Shown here: one piece after another, positions 10,791-21,490 of the stretch | Layout: every line of letters begins with the position of its first letter | Numbering within the stretch: the first letter of the stretch is position 1 | DNA from: Geosiphon pyriformis | Lineage: Eukaryota; Glomeromycota; Glomeromycetes; Archaeosporales; Geosiphonaceae | Assembly (NCBI GenBank): GCA_016748015.1 | Contig: JAAOMT010000198.1 | Span: 542,519 to 600,258, forward strand | DNA: 57,740 bases | Reading direction: 5' to 3' | Notes under the pieces: model-generated | Databases searched by the model: none | Seen by the model: the letters and a program-made list of their open reading frames with translations, nothing else | What the model was told of the DNA's origin: nothing | Translations under genes and position numbers: made by a program

Positions 10791-12692
10791 GGAGCAAGAA
10801 TCAACATAAACAATTATAGTGACTTTTTTTTTCTCTTTGACTGCTACTACACAATTTACTATGTCTCAAATTTGGAAAAATAAGTTTTTTGCAAAGAAAC
10901 CTTTAATTATATTAAATTATTATTATTACAACAGATTTAAAAGTGTCTGATAACAACACCAACAGTGAAGTGACACCAGTCATGCAAAAAAGTACCAGTA
11001 TAGAGAGTACTGACTGTAAAATCCAAGTAAAGGGAAGCAAAACTTCCACTATAGAGAAAGAAAAAAATAACACAACTCTGCGAAATACAACAACAGTAAA
11101 AGCTATAAGACTAACTACATCTCCATTCAAGTTTGAAACTGTCAACAGACTATTTGGAAGTGTAAACACAAGTAGTAAAGACAACACACCTTTTAGAATA
11201 GCCAACACATCAAAAAAAACAGCTCCACATAGGCAAGCAGCAGACTTTTCTTCCACAACAGCCAACAGACTAGAGAAAAAAACTAATAATAAATACAGAC
11301 ACATTGGGAGAATAAGTGTTAAAGGTCTGACTGAAAGATTCAACCAAGTAATAGAAAAAGATTCATCTGAAAACACAACTCTTTAGACCAACAACTTTGT
11401 CTTGCAACCAATGTTTAACAAAGATGAAAACAGTAACAAATTTCAAATGGAAGCTTGGACTAGTGAAAAAGGTGCCTTAAAGTCCCTGAAAAAAATGGAT
11501 AAACCTCCAAAAACTACTAAAGGAGACAGTGAAAGAGCTACACAAATAGAGGCAGCTCTGAGGAAATACAATCCAAATATTTTGAACAGGATTAACAGTG
11601 AGAATTCTGTGGTAGAAATTGAGAAGCAAAGGGACAATCCATTTGTTACAAATGAAGATGAAGCAGATTTGGATGACAAAGCAGAGGACATGGAAGACTC
11701 TGAATTGGCCATGTCAAGCAGAATAAGGAGTCCAAACCCAAAGCAATATAGCAGCAAATCACTTAGCAAAAAACTCATGCTTATAAAACCAAACCATAAA
11801 GAAGGATGGAAGACTGTAGTGCATAGAACCAAGAGACATGTGCTCTTTGTACAGACATTGAATATACCTGAAAAGATTATGGAAAAGAAAGTAGAGTGGA
11901 TCTATGATCTTCTGTAATAGTAAAAAACCAGGAAATCCAAGTGGATTTTTCTCAAATAGCAGGGAGAGACTAAGCCAGAAAAATCTTAGCAGGAAAAAAA
12001 ATTGAATCTTTTTTGGCATTACCAACCAGGTGGCTAGTCAAAAAAAAGTTCTAGTAAGAGATATCCCTTTAGACATTTCAAACAAAGAAGTGGGAGCTGT
12101 CATGAAAAAATTTGGTGAGATTAAAAACATTCAAATCAAAGTGGCCAGAAAATGGCAATCAGTAGTGGTTGAATACATCAACCAAAAAGAAGCAAACAGA
12201 GCTGTGAACCAATGGTCAACTATGGTCAGGAAGGATGCAGTCAGAATTTACCTAATAATTAATACTCAAAAAACTATTAAACAGAGAAAAACCTGGAAAG
12301 CTAAACTAGTAGGTTTACCTTAAAACTGCACTGCTCACTACTTGAGTACCACTCTGGTTTAGATCAAAGCCCGAACTTGCTTTATCCTCAGAACTAGCAA
12401 GAATTACATAAGAATGGGCTGTGCTTACATTGGTTTTAATAGTGAAATTAGTTGCAACAGTACTACTATTAAGCCCTTAGTAATTGGAGACACATTGGTC
12501 CACTGGGTGTCCACTGATGCTAAAGAGTGCCATTTCTATTACCAAGTAGGGCATTTGGTCTCCAAATGTCCAACTTTACACAAGAAAAAAGAAGGAGATA
12601 ACAAAAAAATTATCAACAGCAAAGCTGTATGTTAGGAGGAAGCTTTTGGTAGAAAATCATATGCCGAAATGACTACACTCAGACCTCCCCAT
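10791..12692 (+). pseudogene. LINE ORF1-type gene of a second family (L2), truncated by gypsy A2
   Basis: A + strand coding block: open stretches 10943-11386 and 11402-11917 in one frame (Ser/Thr/Lys-rich, acidic, disordered). It then moves to another frame, 12030-12323 (VLVRDIPLDISNKEVGAVMK, QWSTMVRKDAVRIYL, an RRM-like unit) and 12414-12635. A zinc-knuckle-like C-x6-H-type segment near 12525-12568 has the second Cys replaced by Tyr (CHFYYQVGHLVSKC). The KSYAEMTT motif just before the break matches KSYAK in L1. Homology to L1 is clear only around W-x4-VRKD and the knuckle, so it is a distinct family. It is cut at 12692 by the LTR of A2. No EN or RT follows. Confidence 0.7.
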
Positions 12693-13335
12693 TGTTACAG
12701 GTTGGAGTAACAAGCTAATGGATAGCAAGAGAGAACAGGATTGTAGGGTGATGGAAATAATCAAAGAAAATTCAATTTTAAAGAGCAAATTGAATAAGTA
12801 TGGATTCAATGTGTGAGATCAGTCTCATAAAATATCTTAGGTGCTATACTTTTTAAAGATAACTGGGGAATCTGAAGGTAGAGGGATAGTCTATACTGTC
12901 AACAATTGATTACTGCTAGTATTAATTCTATGTCTTCACATCAGCACTCTTAGAATTCAATATTAGGTATTAATTTGTGCTTTTCAGTCACATTTATACA
13001 AATAGTCTTCAAATACTATAATTATTCAAACAGGAAAAGGCCAACAAGTAATCTTTTATCCTAAGATGTTTGGATACTTGAAGGTAGAAAAAAGAAAATT
13101 AGCAATAAGAGAGTGATTAAGATGAAAGTTGTTATTTTTATTTATTTGATTCTTGTCTGAGAGATGATTTTTTACAGCTAAGAGACTTATCACTTATATA
13201 GCTATTAAAAGTAGTCAATGACCAGGTTAACAACTAGGTCAATAATCACTATCTAAAAATAGAGTGGCTAATTATATGACATTAGTGACTAATACATGTG
13301 ATAACTAATAAAAATTATGGGTTTCAACCATAACA
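12693..13335 (-). repeat. 3' LTR of gypsy A2
   Basis: About 643 bp, starting TGTTACAG on the + strand and ending near CCATAACA. Collinear with 19669-20321 and with the A1 LTR (inverted). The end of the third ORF overlaps its inner edge. Confidence 0.85.
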
Positions 13336-13961
13336 TCATCCTTTCTAAAGAGATTGAGCTCTGGTGAAATCAAGCTATTTATAGGGTATTCTAATTGAAG
13401 AGTTTTGTTTAACTCAAAACTAACTAGTTTGTTGAAGTCTTTTGTGGATAGAATATATAGTACTTGAGGCAAAATAAGCTTTGTATCCAAGAGACCAAAT
13501 CTTTGTATAAGAGTTTTGGCTCTTCTTGTAATGGTCAAAACTCTTGGGACATTTAAACATATAATGCCCAAAATTTCCACTTGTATCTCTGAAGTTGTTT
13601 TCTTCATGAGCTTCATTTCTTCTATGATTTCACCAAGACGACCATAGAGTTTTAATTGCCTTCTATATGACAAGTTTTTGTCTATGGGCAAGATTTCCTT
13701 AATCATTTTTCCAATTGTCATGGAAGATGTAAGTATTGCTGCTGTTATGCTTTCTAACAAATACTTATCCATTTTGCTACCAATTTTTTCTCTTCTGGTA
13801 GTGGTTTTCTTTGGTTTAATAACAGTATGTGTTCCACTGTTATTAGTTATGGTGGTTTGTTTTCCAATGATCAGAGTAGCATTTGGATAATTTTTGATCC
13901 AGTACTCATAGAGAGTGTAGAAAGCATTTTGAATGTTTTGATCTAGGAAATAATTGTTCAT
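13305..13961 (-). CDS. gypsy A third ORF downstream of integrase, unknown function (A2)
   Basis: Open for 218 codons from the ATG in INMNNYFLDQNIQ. It is nearly the same protein as in A1 (5300-5956), with NYPNATLIIGKQTTI, a Thr/Arg/Lys-rich stretch, MDKYLLESITAAI and RRAKTLIQRFGLLDTKLI. No indel separates the two copies and neither has an internal stop, in contrast to gag-pol. No membrane segment or known motif is visible, so it does not look like an envelope protein. The frame is open another 32 codons upstream into the pol end. Function unknown; conservation suggests a real element protein. Confidence 0.7.
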   Translation of the reverse strand: MNNYFLDQNIQNAFYTLYEYWIKNYPNATLIIGKQTTITNNSGTHTVIKPKKTTTRREKIGSKMDKYLLESITAAILTSSMTIGKMIKEILPIDKNLSYRRQLKLYGRLGEIIEEMKLMKKTTSEIQVEILGIICLNVPRVLTITRRAKTLIQRFGLLDTKLILPQVLYILSTKDFNKLVSFELNKTLQLEYPINSLISPELNLFRKDDVMVETHNFY

Positions 13962-14049
13962 GTTGATTGAAGATACCTCTGTTTTGGAAATGGTGCATTT
14001 ATTTATATCTGATTTTTGTTGATCATTTGGGTTGGTATTACCACAACAG

Positions 14050-15140
14050 GTAACCAATCAGGTCGTTTGTGATATTTCTTGAGTTGTGTGTCATAAACAG
14101 GACGATTATTAAAGATTGTTCCATATTGATCTTGTAAGATATAAGAACCATTGTTCAAAACTTTGTTGACTATAAAGGGTCCTTTCCACCGGCTAGAAAA
14201 TTTATTACCATAGACATTGTCTCTGTCTGAATGGTATTCTAAAACTAAGTTACCAACACTTAAGGAAAGTGTTTTATATGTTTTTTTTTTCTTAAGCTTC
14301 TCTTAAAATTGTTTTATCTTTTTAAAGGCAATTATCTATGCTTCTACTAATGAGTCAAGAATGGTACCAAGTCTTCTTTGCAAAATGTCTTTGTAATTTC
14401 CTATTGTTATTTGTTCAAAAGGTATTGTCTTAATGTTAGTTTCTATTGGTAGGGTTGCCATTTGTTCATAGAGTAGATAAAAGGGTTCATAACTTGTTAT
14501 GTCATGATTTACAGTTCTATAGGCAAACAAGACTGAAGGCAGTACTTTGTCCCATAAGTTTGTTTCTTTGCTGGTTTTGGCTAAGGTTTCACATAGTGTT
14601 CTATTGAAACGTTCTACTAGGCCATTTGTTTAGAAGTGATAAGAAGAGGAAAGTTTGTGACATATTTCCATTTTTCTGCAAAGTTCTTCAACAAGTATAC
14701 TGAGAAAAGCTCTTCCTTTATTAAATAAAAGTTCTTTGGGGCAGCCATGATGACAAATGATATTTTCATAAATGAAATTGGCTATTGAGACTGCTGTTTG
14801 GTCTGGAGTGGCTCTTGCTTCTACTCACTTTGTAAGATAGTCGGTAGCTGTGATAATATATCTGTTGCCATCAGGAGTTATTGTTAAAGGTCCAACAACA
14901 TCTATACCAATTCTGTCAAAGGGTTAACCAACAGAGATTGGATGAATATCTTCTTTGCAATTGGGTTTTCTTCTTTTTTGGCAGATATCACAGGTTTTGA
15001 TGTATTCAGCAATGTTTTTTCCCAAGGTAGGCCAATAATAGCAAGCTAGAGTTTTCTGAATTGTTTTTGTTTTTCTAAAGTGTCCAGCTAATAGATCATG
15101 TGCATATTGTAGATCACAATTTCTCTTTCTTCAAATCTGA
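14050..15140 (-). pseudogene. gypsy A2 integrase
   Basis: Minus-strand integrase without the L1a insertion. Read from right to left it has the HHCC zinc domain (near 15120-14980), first core Asp (IGIDVVGPL region, about 14905), second Asp (about 14735), the NGLVEHFNRT-like Glu motif (about 14605-14630), FAYRTVNHDITSYEPF (about 14480-14530) and a GPY/F-like tail (about 14165). A stop replaces a codon near 14630, among others. It gives the reference for the L1a target site: ATATCATTTG occurs once, at about 14757-14766. Confidence 0.88.
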
Positions 15141-15384
15141 TAACTCTCTGGGGGTGGTCAGAATTTTTTTTATTTTTTTTATAAAGTTAGTTCTGGCAAA
15201 TCAAATAGAAATTTGATTGTTTGCACAAATGTTCTCTTTGTTGTCATGTGTATTTCGGTGGGTATTGTCCTTTACCCAAAAATTCTATTAAGGCAGAGTA
15301 GTTGTCCAAGTCTATTATCATGTTTGTTAAAAAGGGGAAATTACTAATAATTAAGTTGGTTTGGTTTGAGAGGGTTGTTCTGTC

Positions 15385-16936
15385 ACAAGATGGTAAGTCT
15401 GGAGAAAGCGTCGGCATTTTGATGATTACCTCTTTTGCAATATTGAATATTATAGTCAAATTCATTCAAGTGGAGTATCTAGTGAGTTATCTGTTTGTGT
15501 TCTAGCCTTTTTTTGTTGTACAGCCAAACCAAAGCTTGGTGATCTGTTACCACCAAAAACTTCACACCAAGAAGATACTTACTCCAGTAATTGGTGGACC
15601 ATACTACTGCTAAGCATTCTTGTTCAGTGACTGAATAGTTTTGTTCTGCTGGGGAAAGGGTTCTACTGGCATAGACTATGGCATATTTTTTGTCATTTTC
15701 ATCTTTCTGGGAGAGAACAGCACCAAGTCCAAAGCCAGATGTATCAGTGTGGAAGATAAAGGGTCGATCTAGATCAGATTGCTTGAGGCTGAGTTCTGTA
15801 ACCAGTTTTTCCTTTAAAGTTTCAAAGGCTTTTTGCTAATGTGTTCTCCAATGGTAATTGACATTTTTCCTGAGTAGCTGATTGAGAAGAGAGGCAATTT
15901 TGGAGAAATTCTTGACAAATTTGCGATAATAAGAGGCCAAACCAAGAAAAGAGCGTAGTTCATGAATGTTCATTGGTTGTTTGATGTTTTGGACTTTTTC
16001 AACTTTGGCTGGATCAGGAAAGATTTCATCTTTTGTGATAAGATGACCAAGGAACTGGGTGGATTGTCTTCCAAAAAAAGATTTGATTGGGTTGATCTTG
16101 AGGCCAGCATTTCTGAGGAGGTCAAAAACCTTTTGCAAATGTTCCAGGTGTTCATTTCAGGTTTTTGAGTATACTATTATGTCGTCCAAATAGACTAGAA
16201 CAAAGTTTTTCTTGACTGATTTAAATACTTTATCCATTAAGCATTGAAAGATGGGAGGGGCATTGGTGAGACCAAAAGGCATGACTGTGAATTCATAAGT
16301 GCTATACTTGGTGATAAAAGTGGTTTTCTTCCAGCTTTCTGGATTCATCTCTACTTGCCAGAATCCAGCAGTTAGATCAATGGTTGAAAAGAAAACAGCA
16401 TCTTTGAATTGGTCCAGCATTGCATCAATCTTGAGAAGTGAGTACATGTCTCTTTCAGTAATTGCATTTAATTGGTGGTAGTTGACACAGAAGTGTAGTG
16501 TTCCACCTTTTTTGGATACCACTATAACTGGAAAAGCCCATTTACTCTTGGTTTCTTGTATGAATCCAAGTTCTTTCATCCAGTTTATTTCTTTCTTAAT
16601 AAACTCATCATTGTGCCAATTGGATTAATATGGCTTCAAATGGATGGGGCAAGTTTCTCTGGTGGTAATAGTGTGTTGTATCACATAAATACATCCAGGT
16701 GTATCACCTTCTTTTAAGATAACTGGGCTATTTCTAGCCAACAGATTTTTAATATCCACTTTTCTTTTTTCAGGAGAAGGTTCTTTTTGTTCTATAACTA
16801 TTAATTGGATTTCAGATGATTTACTCTTAAAGGACTTCTGTACTTTTTTTAGTTCTTCTCTGGGTATCAAACTAATTGGCTCCCAATTTTTGTAATAGAT
16901 TAGACAAAACTTGCATTCATTACTAGGAGAATACAA
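15385..16936 (-). pseudogene. gypsy A2 reverse transcriptase and RNase H
   Basis: RT: KKGGTLHFCVNY, FSTIDLTAGFWQVEM, MPFGLTNAPPIFQCL and an intact YLDD followed by IIVYSKT (about 16160-16190). RNase H: FGLGAVLSQ, YASRTL, VTDHQAL and ADAFSRL near its end at 15395. Short stops and frame changes occur near 16155 and 15840. The N-terminal linker (ISLIPREELKK) marks where L1b cut copy A3. The catalytic centre is intact. Confidence 0.9.
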
Positions 16937-17300
16937 AGGTTTATTGCACCAGCACCTGGCACAAAGATCATGCTACCAATAACTGTATTTTGCTTTCTTG
17001 CCAGGTTTTCTATTAAAGATTCTTTTGAGAATATTATAGTAGGGCCAGCAGATCAGCTTGCCATTTACCATAATTCCTTTTTTGTCAGCTTTAACATTGT
17101 CTAATGATTTGTCATTGCTGATGAAGATAGTATCGGCAAATTCAACAGTTTTTTTTTGTTCTTCTTGATCTTTTTCTTCATTACTCTCATCATCATCTGA
17201 TTCATCTGATTGTTTTTCTTCTTGGTTTTGCTTGGATATTAAAAAAGTTGTCCAATGGCAACATTTAACCACAATGGGTTTTTCACTACATCTGATGATT
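16937..17300 (-). pseudogene. gypsy A2 acidic and cysteine-rich linker between PR and RT
   Basis: On the minus strand an acidic run (SDESDDDESNEEKDQEEQ, about 17160-17215) is followed by a C-x2-C ... C-x2-C arrangement around the stop near 16973 (CARCWCNKP then NECKFCLIYY, about 16900-16965). Four spaced cysteines suggest a zinc-binding module, which is an inference. Gypsy B has a longer Cys-rich stretch in the same position, but no dUTPase motif is visible here. Confidence 0.55.
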
Positions 17301-17780
17301 AGCTCACAAAGTTCATAATCAAGTAATGTTTTAGCTTTCTTAAGCCACTTGTTGCCAACAATTATAGTGTACTCTTTTATTTCAGATACTTATATATCAG
17401 TTTCAATGCTGATACTATTGATGTGAACAGAAATAGCTTTGGCTATGTCTAGGTTTTTCTTCTTGTCACCATATATATTGTTCATTGGTCGAATAGAAGA
17501 CTCATCAATTTTTCTGCCAATTGCTTCAAAAAAGTGTTTGGAAATTACATTAACAAATGATCCACTGTCTAGGATCAGATCAATAAAATAACCAGCTGCT
17601 TGAGCTTTACAAATCAGAAAGGTAACATTGCTGTTATCAGTGAGTTCAATTTGGCAAGATCATTTATTGATCTTTGGTATTTTTTTCTTTGGTATTAATG
17701 ATTTGTGAAGATTTTTTCTGAACTGTAAATGAGTTATTAGTTGGCCAAATGTAATGTGTGTTGGGGTTTCCATAAGATCT
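17301..17780 (-). pseudogene. gypsy A2 aspartic protease
   Basis: Retropepsin-type domain recognised by the active-site stretch IDLILDSGSFVNVIS at about 17540-17585, which keeps D-S-G. A SIRPMNNIYGD segment follows, as in retroelement proteases. It lies between gag and the RT linker. A TAG near 17390 interrupts its downstream part. Confidence 0.7.
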
Positions 17781-17949
17781 TTAACAACAAAATAGGGGCC
17801 AGATTTTTGTACTATTTTTGAAGATTCTAGCTTTGGAGAATTTTTAAAAACTTTAGCTTTTGGGGGCTTATTGTTATTAGTATTTGATGTGAAAATTTTC
17901 TTTGGATTTATAACAAAATTAATCTTGGCTTTCTTCTTCTTTCTTGTTG

Positions 17950-19640
17950 ATTCAGAAGTGTTGATTGCTAGTTTATTTATGTCATGGTCATTATCAGTTA
18001 GGTTAAAAGCATAAAAGAAGTTTTCTTCTGGTTGGTTTGCACTTTTACTCTTTGGAGGTGCGCCTATCAGTTTAAAGGCTGATAAATAGTGGCTTCAACT
18101 AAGGAATTCTCTCCAAAGAAATTGATGTTGGCATGATTGGATCTTTGGTTGGGAACATTGTTGTTAGTGGTTCTGTTGTTTTGATTGTTATTGTTTCTGA
18201 AGACTAAAGGAGACAGAGGAGGACTATTACAATCTCTAGAGAAATGTCCAGTTAATCCACAGCAATAACACACAGGTAAGCCATGATTTTGTTGTCTTTG
18301 ATAAGGGGATTGCTAGGGTTGATTAAAATGGGGTTCAAATTTGGGTCTTTGGAGTTGTTGATTTTCTTTAATTGCTTAAGCTAAGGGTTCTAATAAACAG
18401 GCAAAATTGGCTGTAAGTCTATCTATCAATTGTTCATTGGGATCTGAAGTTTGGGCAGTAAAAGAAGTGGCAGCCATTTGAGAAGCAGGGACCATAACAG
18501 GAACAGAAGCAAAAACTGGAAATGTAGATCCCAAATGCATCTTTTAATTGTTTTTAATTTGTTGGGCTAGTTCAACAGCCATATTTATTGTGGAATTGTC
18601 TTTTAGGGCCAGAAAAGGCCAAAAAGCATAGAACAGATCTGTTCTTAATTCTTTGTAAAGGAATAGATATTTTGTTCTTCTGTCCAGTTTTTTTCAGAGT
18701 CTACCTGCTTGATTAATTTTCTAATTGCTTTTGCATATTTAGTTACAGCTTTACCAGAACCTTGGGTTCTTCTTTTTAATTCTATGCACCATTTAGATAT
18801 CAAGATAGAAGTTCTAAATTTCATTTCAAACTGAATAGTAAAAAAGATGTTGTCTTTTCCAATATTTGCTGGTGCTTATCTAATGATTTTTTATTGAGTA
18901 TTGGCATTGGTTTTTTGTGAGAACCAAGTAGTAAGAAAGTCTTGGAAATAGCCACCAATGATTTGGAACTTGTATTTATTATCATATTGGTTGGCTGTGA
19001 CAGCTCTTTCAAAGTCATCCAATCATTCAATTAGATCTTGTGTATTGTCTCTGAATAATAGTAGTGGGGTATTGTTTTTTCGCCTTAGAGCAGTTTGTAT
19101 GTCTTGAAGAGCAATCAGAATGTTTTGTTGTATGGGGTCATTAGCTATTGGTTTAGGGGTAACTGTTTGTGTGAATAAATCTGATTTGCTTGATAAAAGG
19201 TCAAAAACAGAAGCAGTTTGGTAGCTTTCTTCTTCTGTTTCAAAGAGAGTTTCAGTTGCTTGATGGGCAGCAATTCAAATGTGAATTTGATGATTCAAAT
19301 ATTCGAAATCAGAAGGCTGTTGTTCAAAAATTGTGAAGTATAAAAGCTGATTGATACTGTTGTTTTTTTCTTCAAAGTTGTCTTCAAAATAAGCTTGGTC
19401 AAAGTAATAGGTTGTGTAGACTGTATAGGTTTCAGCTAAATGCTTGTTCAGAAACCAGTTCTAAAAATCTTGGAATTGTCTGCTGGATTGTTTTTCAATG
19501 AGGAAGCAAATCAAGCAGGAGGACAAAAGATTAAGTTCAATAAAGTCTATATTATTTTTGTTGTGTGCTTCAAAGTGTTTTTCTAATTGTTGTGGCAGGT
19601 ATGAAAAATTATTCATACAATAAGAAACAAAGTAAATTTT
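17950..19640 (-). pseudogene. gypsy A2 gag
   Basis: Minus-strand region between the 5' LTR and PR. Near 18230-18273 it encodes a CCHC zinc knuckle (MCYCCGLTGHFSRDC) followed by an Asn-rich linker. Upstream are helical capsid-like fragments (for example 18821-19030), broken by stops. The order LTR, gag, knuckle, PR identifies it as gag. It would package the element RNA in virus-like particles. Confidence 0.7.
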
Positions 19641-19645
19641 GACAA

Positions 19646-19662
19646 CTTCACAGGGAGCACCA
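19646..19662 (-). promoter_or_regulatory. Candidate primer binding site of gypsy A2
   Basis: Minus-strand TGGTGCTCCCTGTGAAG begins six bases after the 5' LTR end. TGG is the complement of a tRNA CCA end. Gypsy B has TGGTGCTC at the same place. The tRNA itself was not identified. Confidence 0.6.
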
Positions 19663-19668
19663 CTTTTA

Positions 19669-20321
19669 TGTTACAGGTTAGAGTAACAAGCTAACAAATA
19701 GCAAGGGAAAACAGGATTGTAGGGTAATAAAAGGAATCAAAGAGAATTCAACTTCAAAGAGCAAATTGAATAAGTATGAATTCAATATGTGAAATCAGTT
19801 TCATAAAATATCTCAGTCACTATACTTTTTAAAGATAATTAGAGAATCTGAAAGTAGAGGGATAGTCTATATTGTTAACAAATGATCACACACTAATATA
19901 ATTTTATGTTTTACATCAGTGCTCTTAAAATTTAATATCAGATATTAGATGTACTATTTAGTCACATTTTATTCAATAATCTTTAAATACTGCAATTACA
20001 CATTTCAGAAAAAGGGTAAGTAAAGGCCAACAAATATTTTTTATTCCAAGATGTTCAGATATTTAAAGGTAGGAAAAGGGAAATTAGTGATAAGAGAAGG
20101 ATTGAAATAAAGTTGTTATTTTTTTTATTTGATTTTTTGGATTTCTACATGCTTTTCTACAGCTAAGAGATTTATTGCTTATATAGCTATTAAAAGTGAT
20201 CAATGATCAGATTAATGATTAGGTCAATGATCATTTTCTAAAAATAGAGTGGCTAATTTATGTGACATCAGTGGCTAATATATGTAATAATTAATAAGAA
20301 GTATAAGTTTCAACTGTAATA
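19669..20321 (-). repeat. 5' LTR of gypsy A2
   Basis: About 653 bp from TGTTACAG to CTGTAATA (expected CTGTAACA). Noticeably diverged from the other LTR of the same element, mostly by transitions, indicating an old insertion. Confidence 0.85.
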
Positions 20322-20760
20322 TTACCATAGTAATTATAAGTATCTGCTGCTGTTTTTTGGATTTTTTGGCCTTTTTAGCCATTTACAAAGTAGTAATAAT
20401 AATAGTAGTAGTAATAGGAATGGTAAAAGCAAGAAAAACCAATTTATTAACTGGTTTGTTAATAAAAATCTTTGGGCTTTTAGAAATAATAGAAACAATA
20501 CTAAGACTAATTCAAGTGTGTTTTTTTAAAAAAACTTTAACAGAAAAAGAATCATTAGTTAAAGATAAAAAAAATGAACTAGAAGTTACTAAAAGCAGCT
20601 TTTCATTAATGTTTTTTAGAAAAAATATAACCAGAATATTTTGTTTAACTGTTTTAATAACAAAAAAACTTTTTTATGTTAAAACTTTAATAATTACTAT
20701 AGAAAAAGTAATATTTGCAATTTTTTTACTTTTAGCTCTTATTGTGATCATAAAAATTAC
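20322..20760 (-). mobile_element. Decayed L1-type ORF1 fragment (L1d)
   Basis: Collinear with the 5' third of L1a and L1b. The + strand shows the CTGCTGCTGTTTTTTGG region, the repeated GTAGTAGTA tract and the LTGLLIKIFGL antisense pattern of those copies. Many G-to-A and C-to-T changes raise the AT content. It adjoins the A2 LTR directly. Confidence 0.75.
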
Positions 20761-20789
20761 TACAATAAATCATAAAAAATAATAAAAAA

Positions 20790-21490
20790 ATTATTTTGTT
20801 TAACATGCATTCTAATCTGACAATAGAACACTTTAACAAAAATATTACTTTAGAAAAAACAATTAATCTATATTATTGGCTAATAATATATAAGAATATC
20901 TTTAAATATGTCTTTAATTGTAACTTTTACCAAAGAAAAAAAGGAGCCAAAATAATAGAACCACTTCAATTTATTCCAGTTGAAAATTAATTTAATAAAA
21001 TTGGAATTGATTTGGTTAAAATTTTCTCAATTATCTTTAAAAAAAATTGTTATATTACTATATTTATAGACTATTTTACTAAATAGTCTGAAGTTAGAGC
21101 TATTTAAGTGACAAATGCCAAAACAATAGTCGAATTTGTATATTAAAATCTGATTTGTCAATATAAATGCCTAAAAAAATTATTATTTAACCAAAAAACT
21201 TATTTTGTTAATAGTATATTTGTTAAACTAAGCCAATAATTTAGAATAAAATAACTATTATTATTATTATCATCATATTACTTTCAAATAAACAGACTGG
21301 TAGAATAATTTAACTAAATATTGTATAAAACATTAACAAAAATAAGTTATAAAATACATAAAAATAAGACTTATTTATATTTTTAGTATTATTTTTATAT
21401 CAAATATTAAAGCAAAATATTATTCAGTTTATATCAATCAAATTAGTCTATAAACAAAAAACTACACTATTTATTGAACAAAAAAGATTT
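20790..21490 (+). mobile_element. Decayed gypsy integrase remnant
   Basis: On the + strand an integrase zinc domain (C-x2-C near FNCNFYQRKK), then IGIDLVKIF, FIDYFTK*SEVRAI and QINRLVE*FN can still be followed with many stops. It represents the HHCC domain and DDE core of a gypsy element. L1d lies immediately upstream and antisense to it. Gag, LTR and RT were not recognised nearby. Confidence 0.65.

Larger units (their letters stand above)
12693..20321 (-). mobile_element. Ty3/gypsy retrotransposon A2, near-complete with two LTRs (7.6 kb)
   Basis: The LTR at 19669-20321 is the 5' LTR and that at 12693-13335 the 3' LTR. Between them, on the minus strand, lie gag with a CCHC knuckle, PR with DSG, a Cys-rich/acidic linker, RT with YLDD, RNase H, integrase and a third ORF. 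The flanking 5-mers differ (CCCAT left, TTACC right). The left neighbour is L2 and the right neighbour an L1 relic, so no target duplication is seen. Scattered stops and small indels break gag and pol. Confidence 0.93.
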
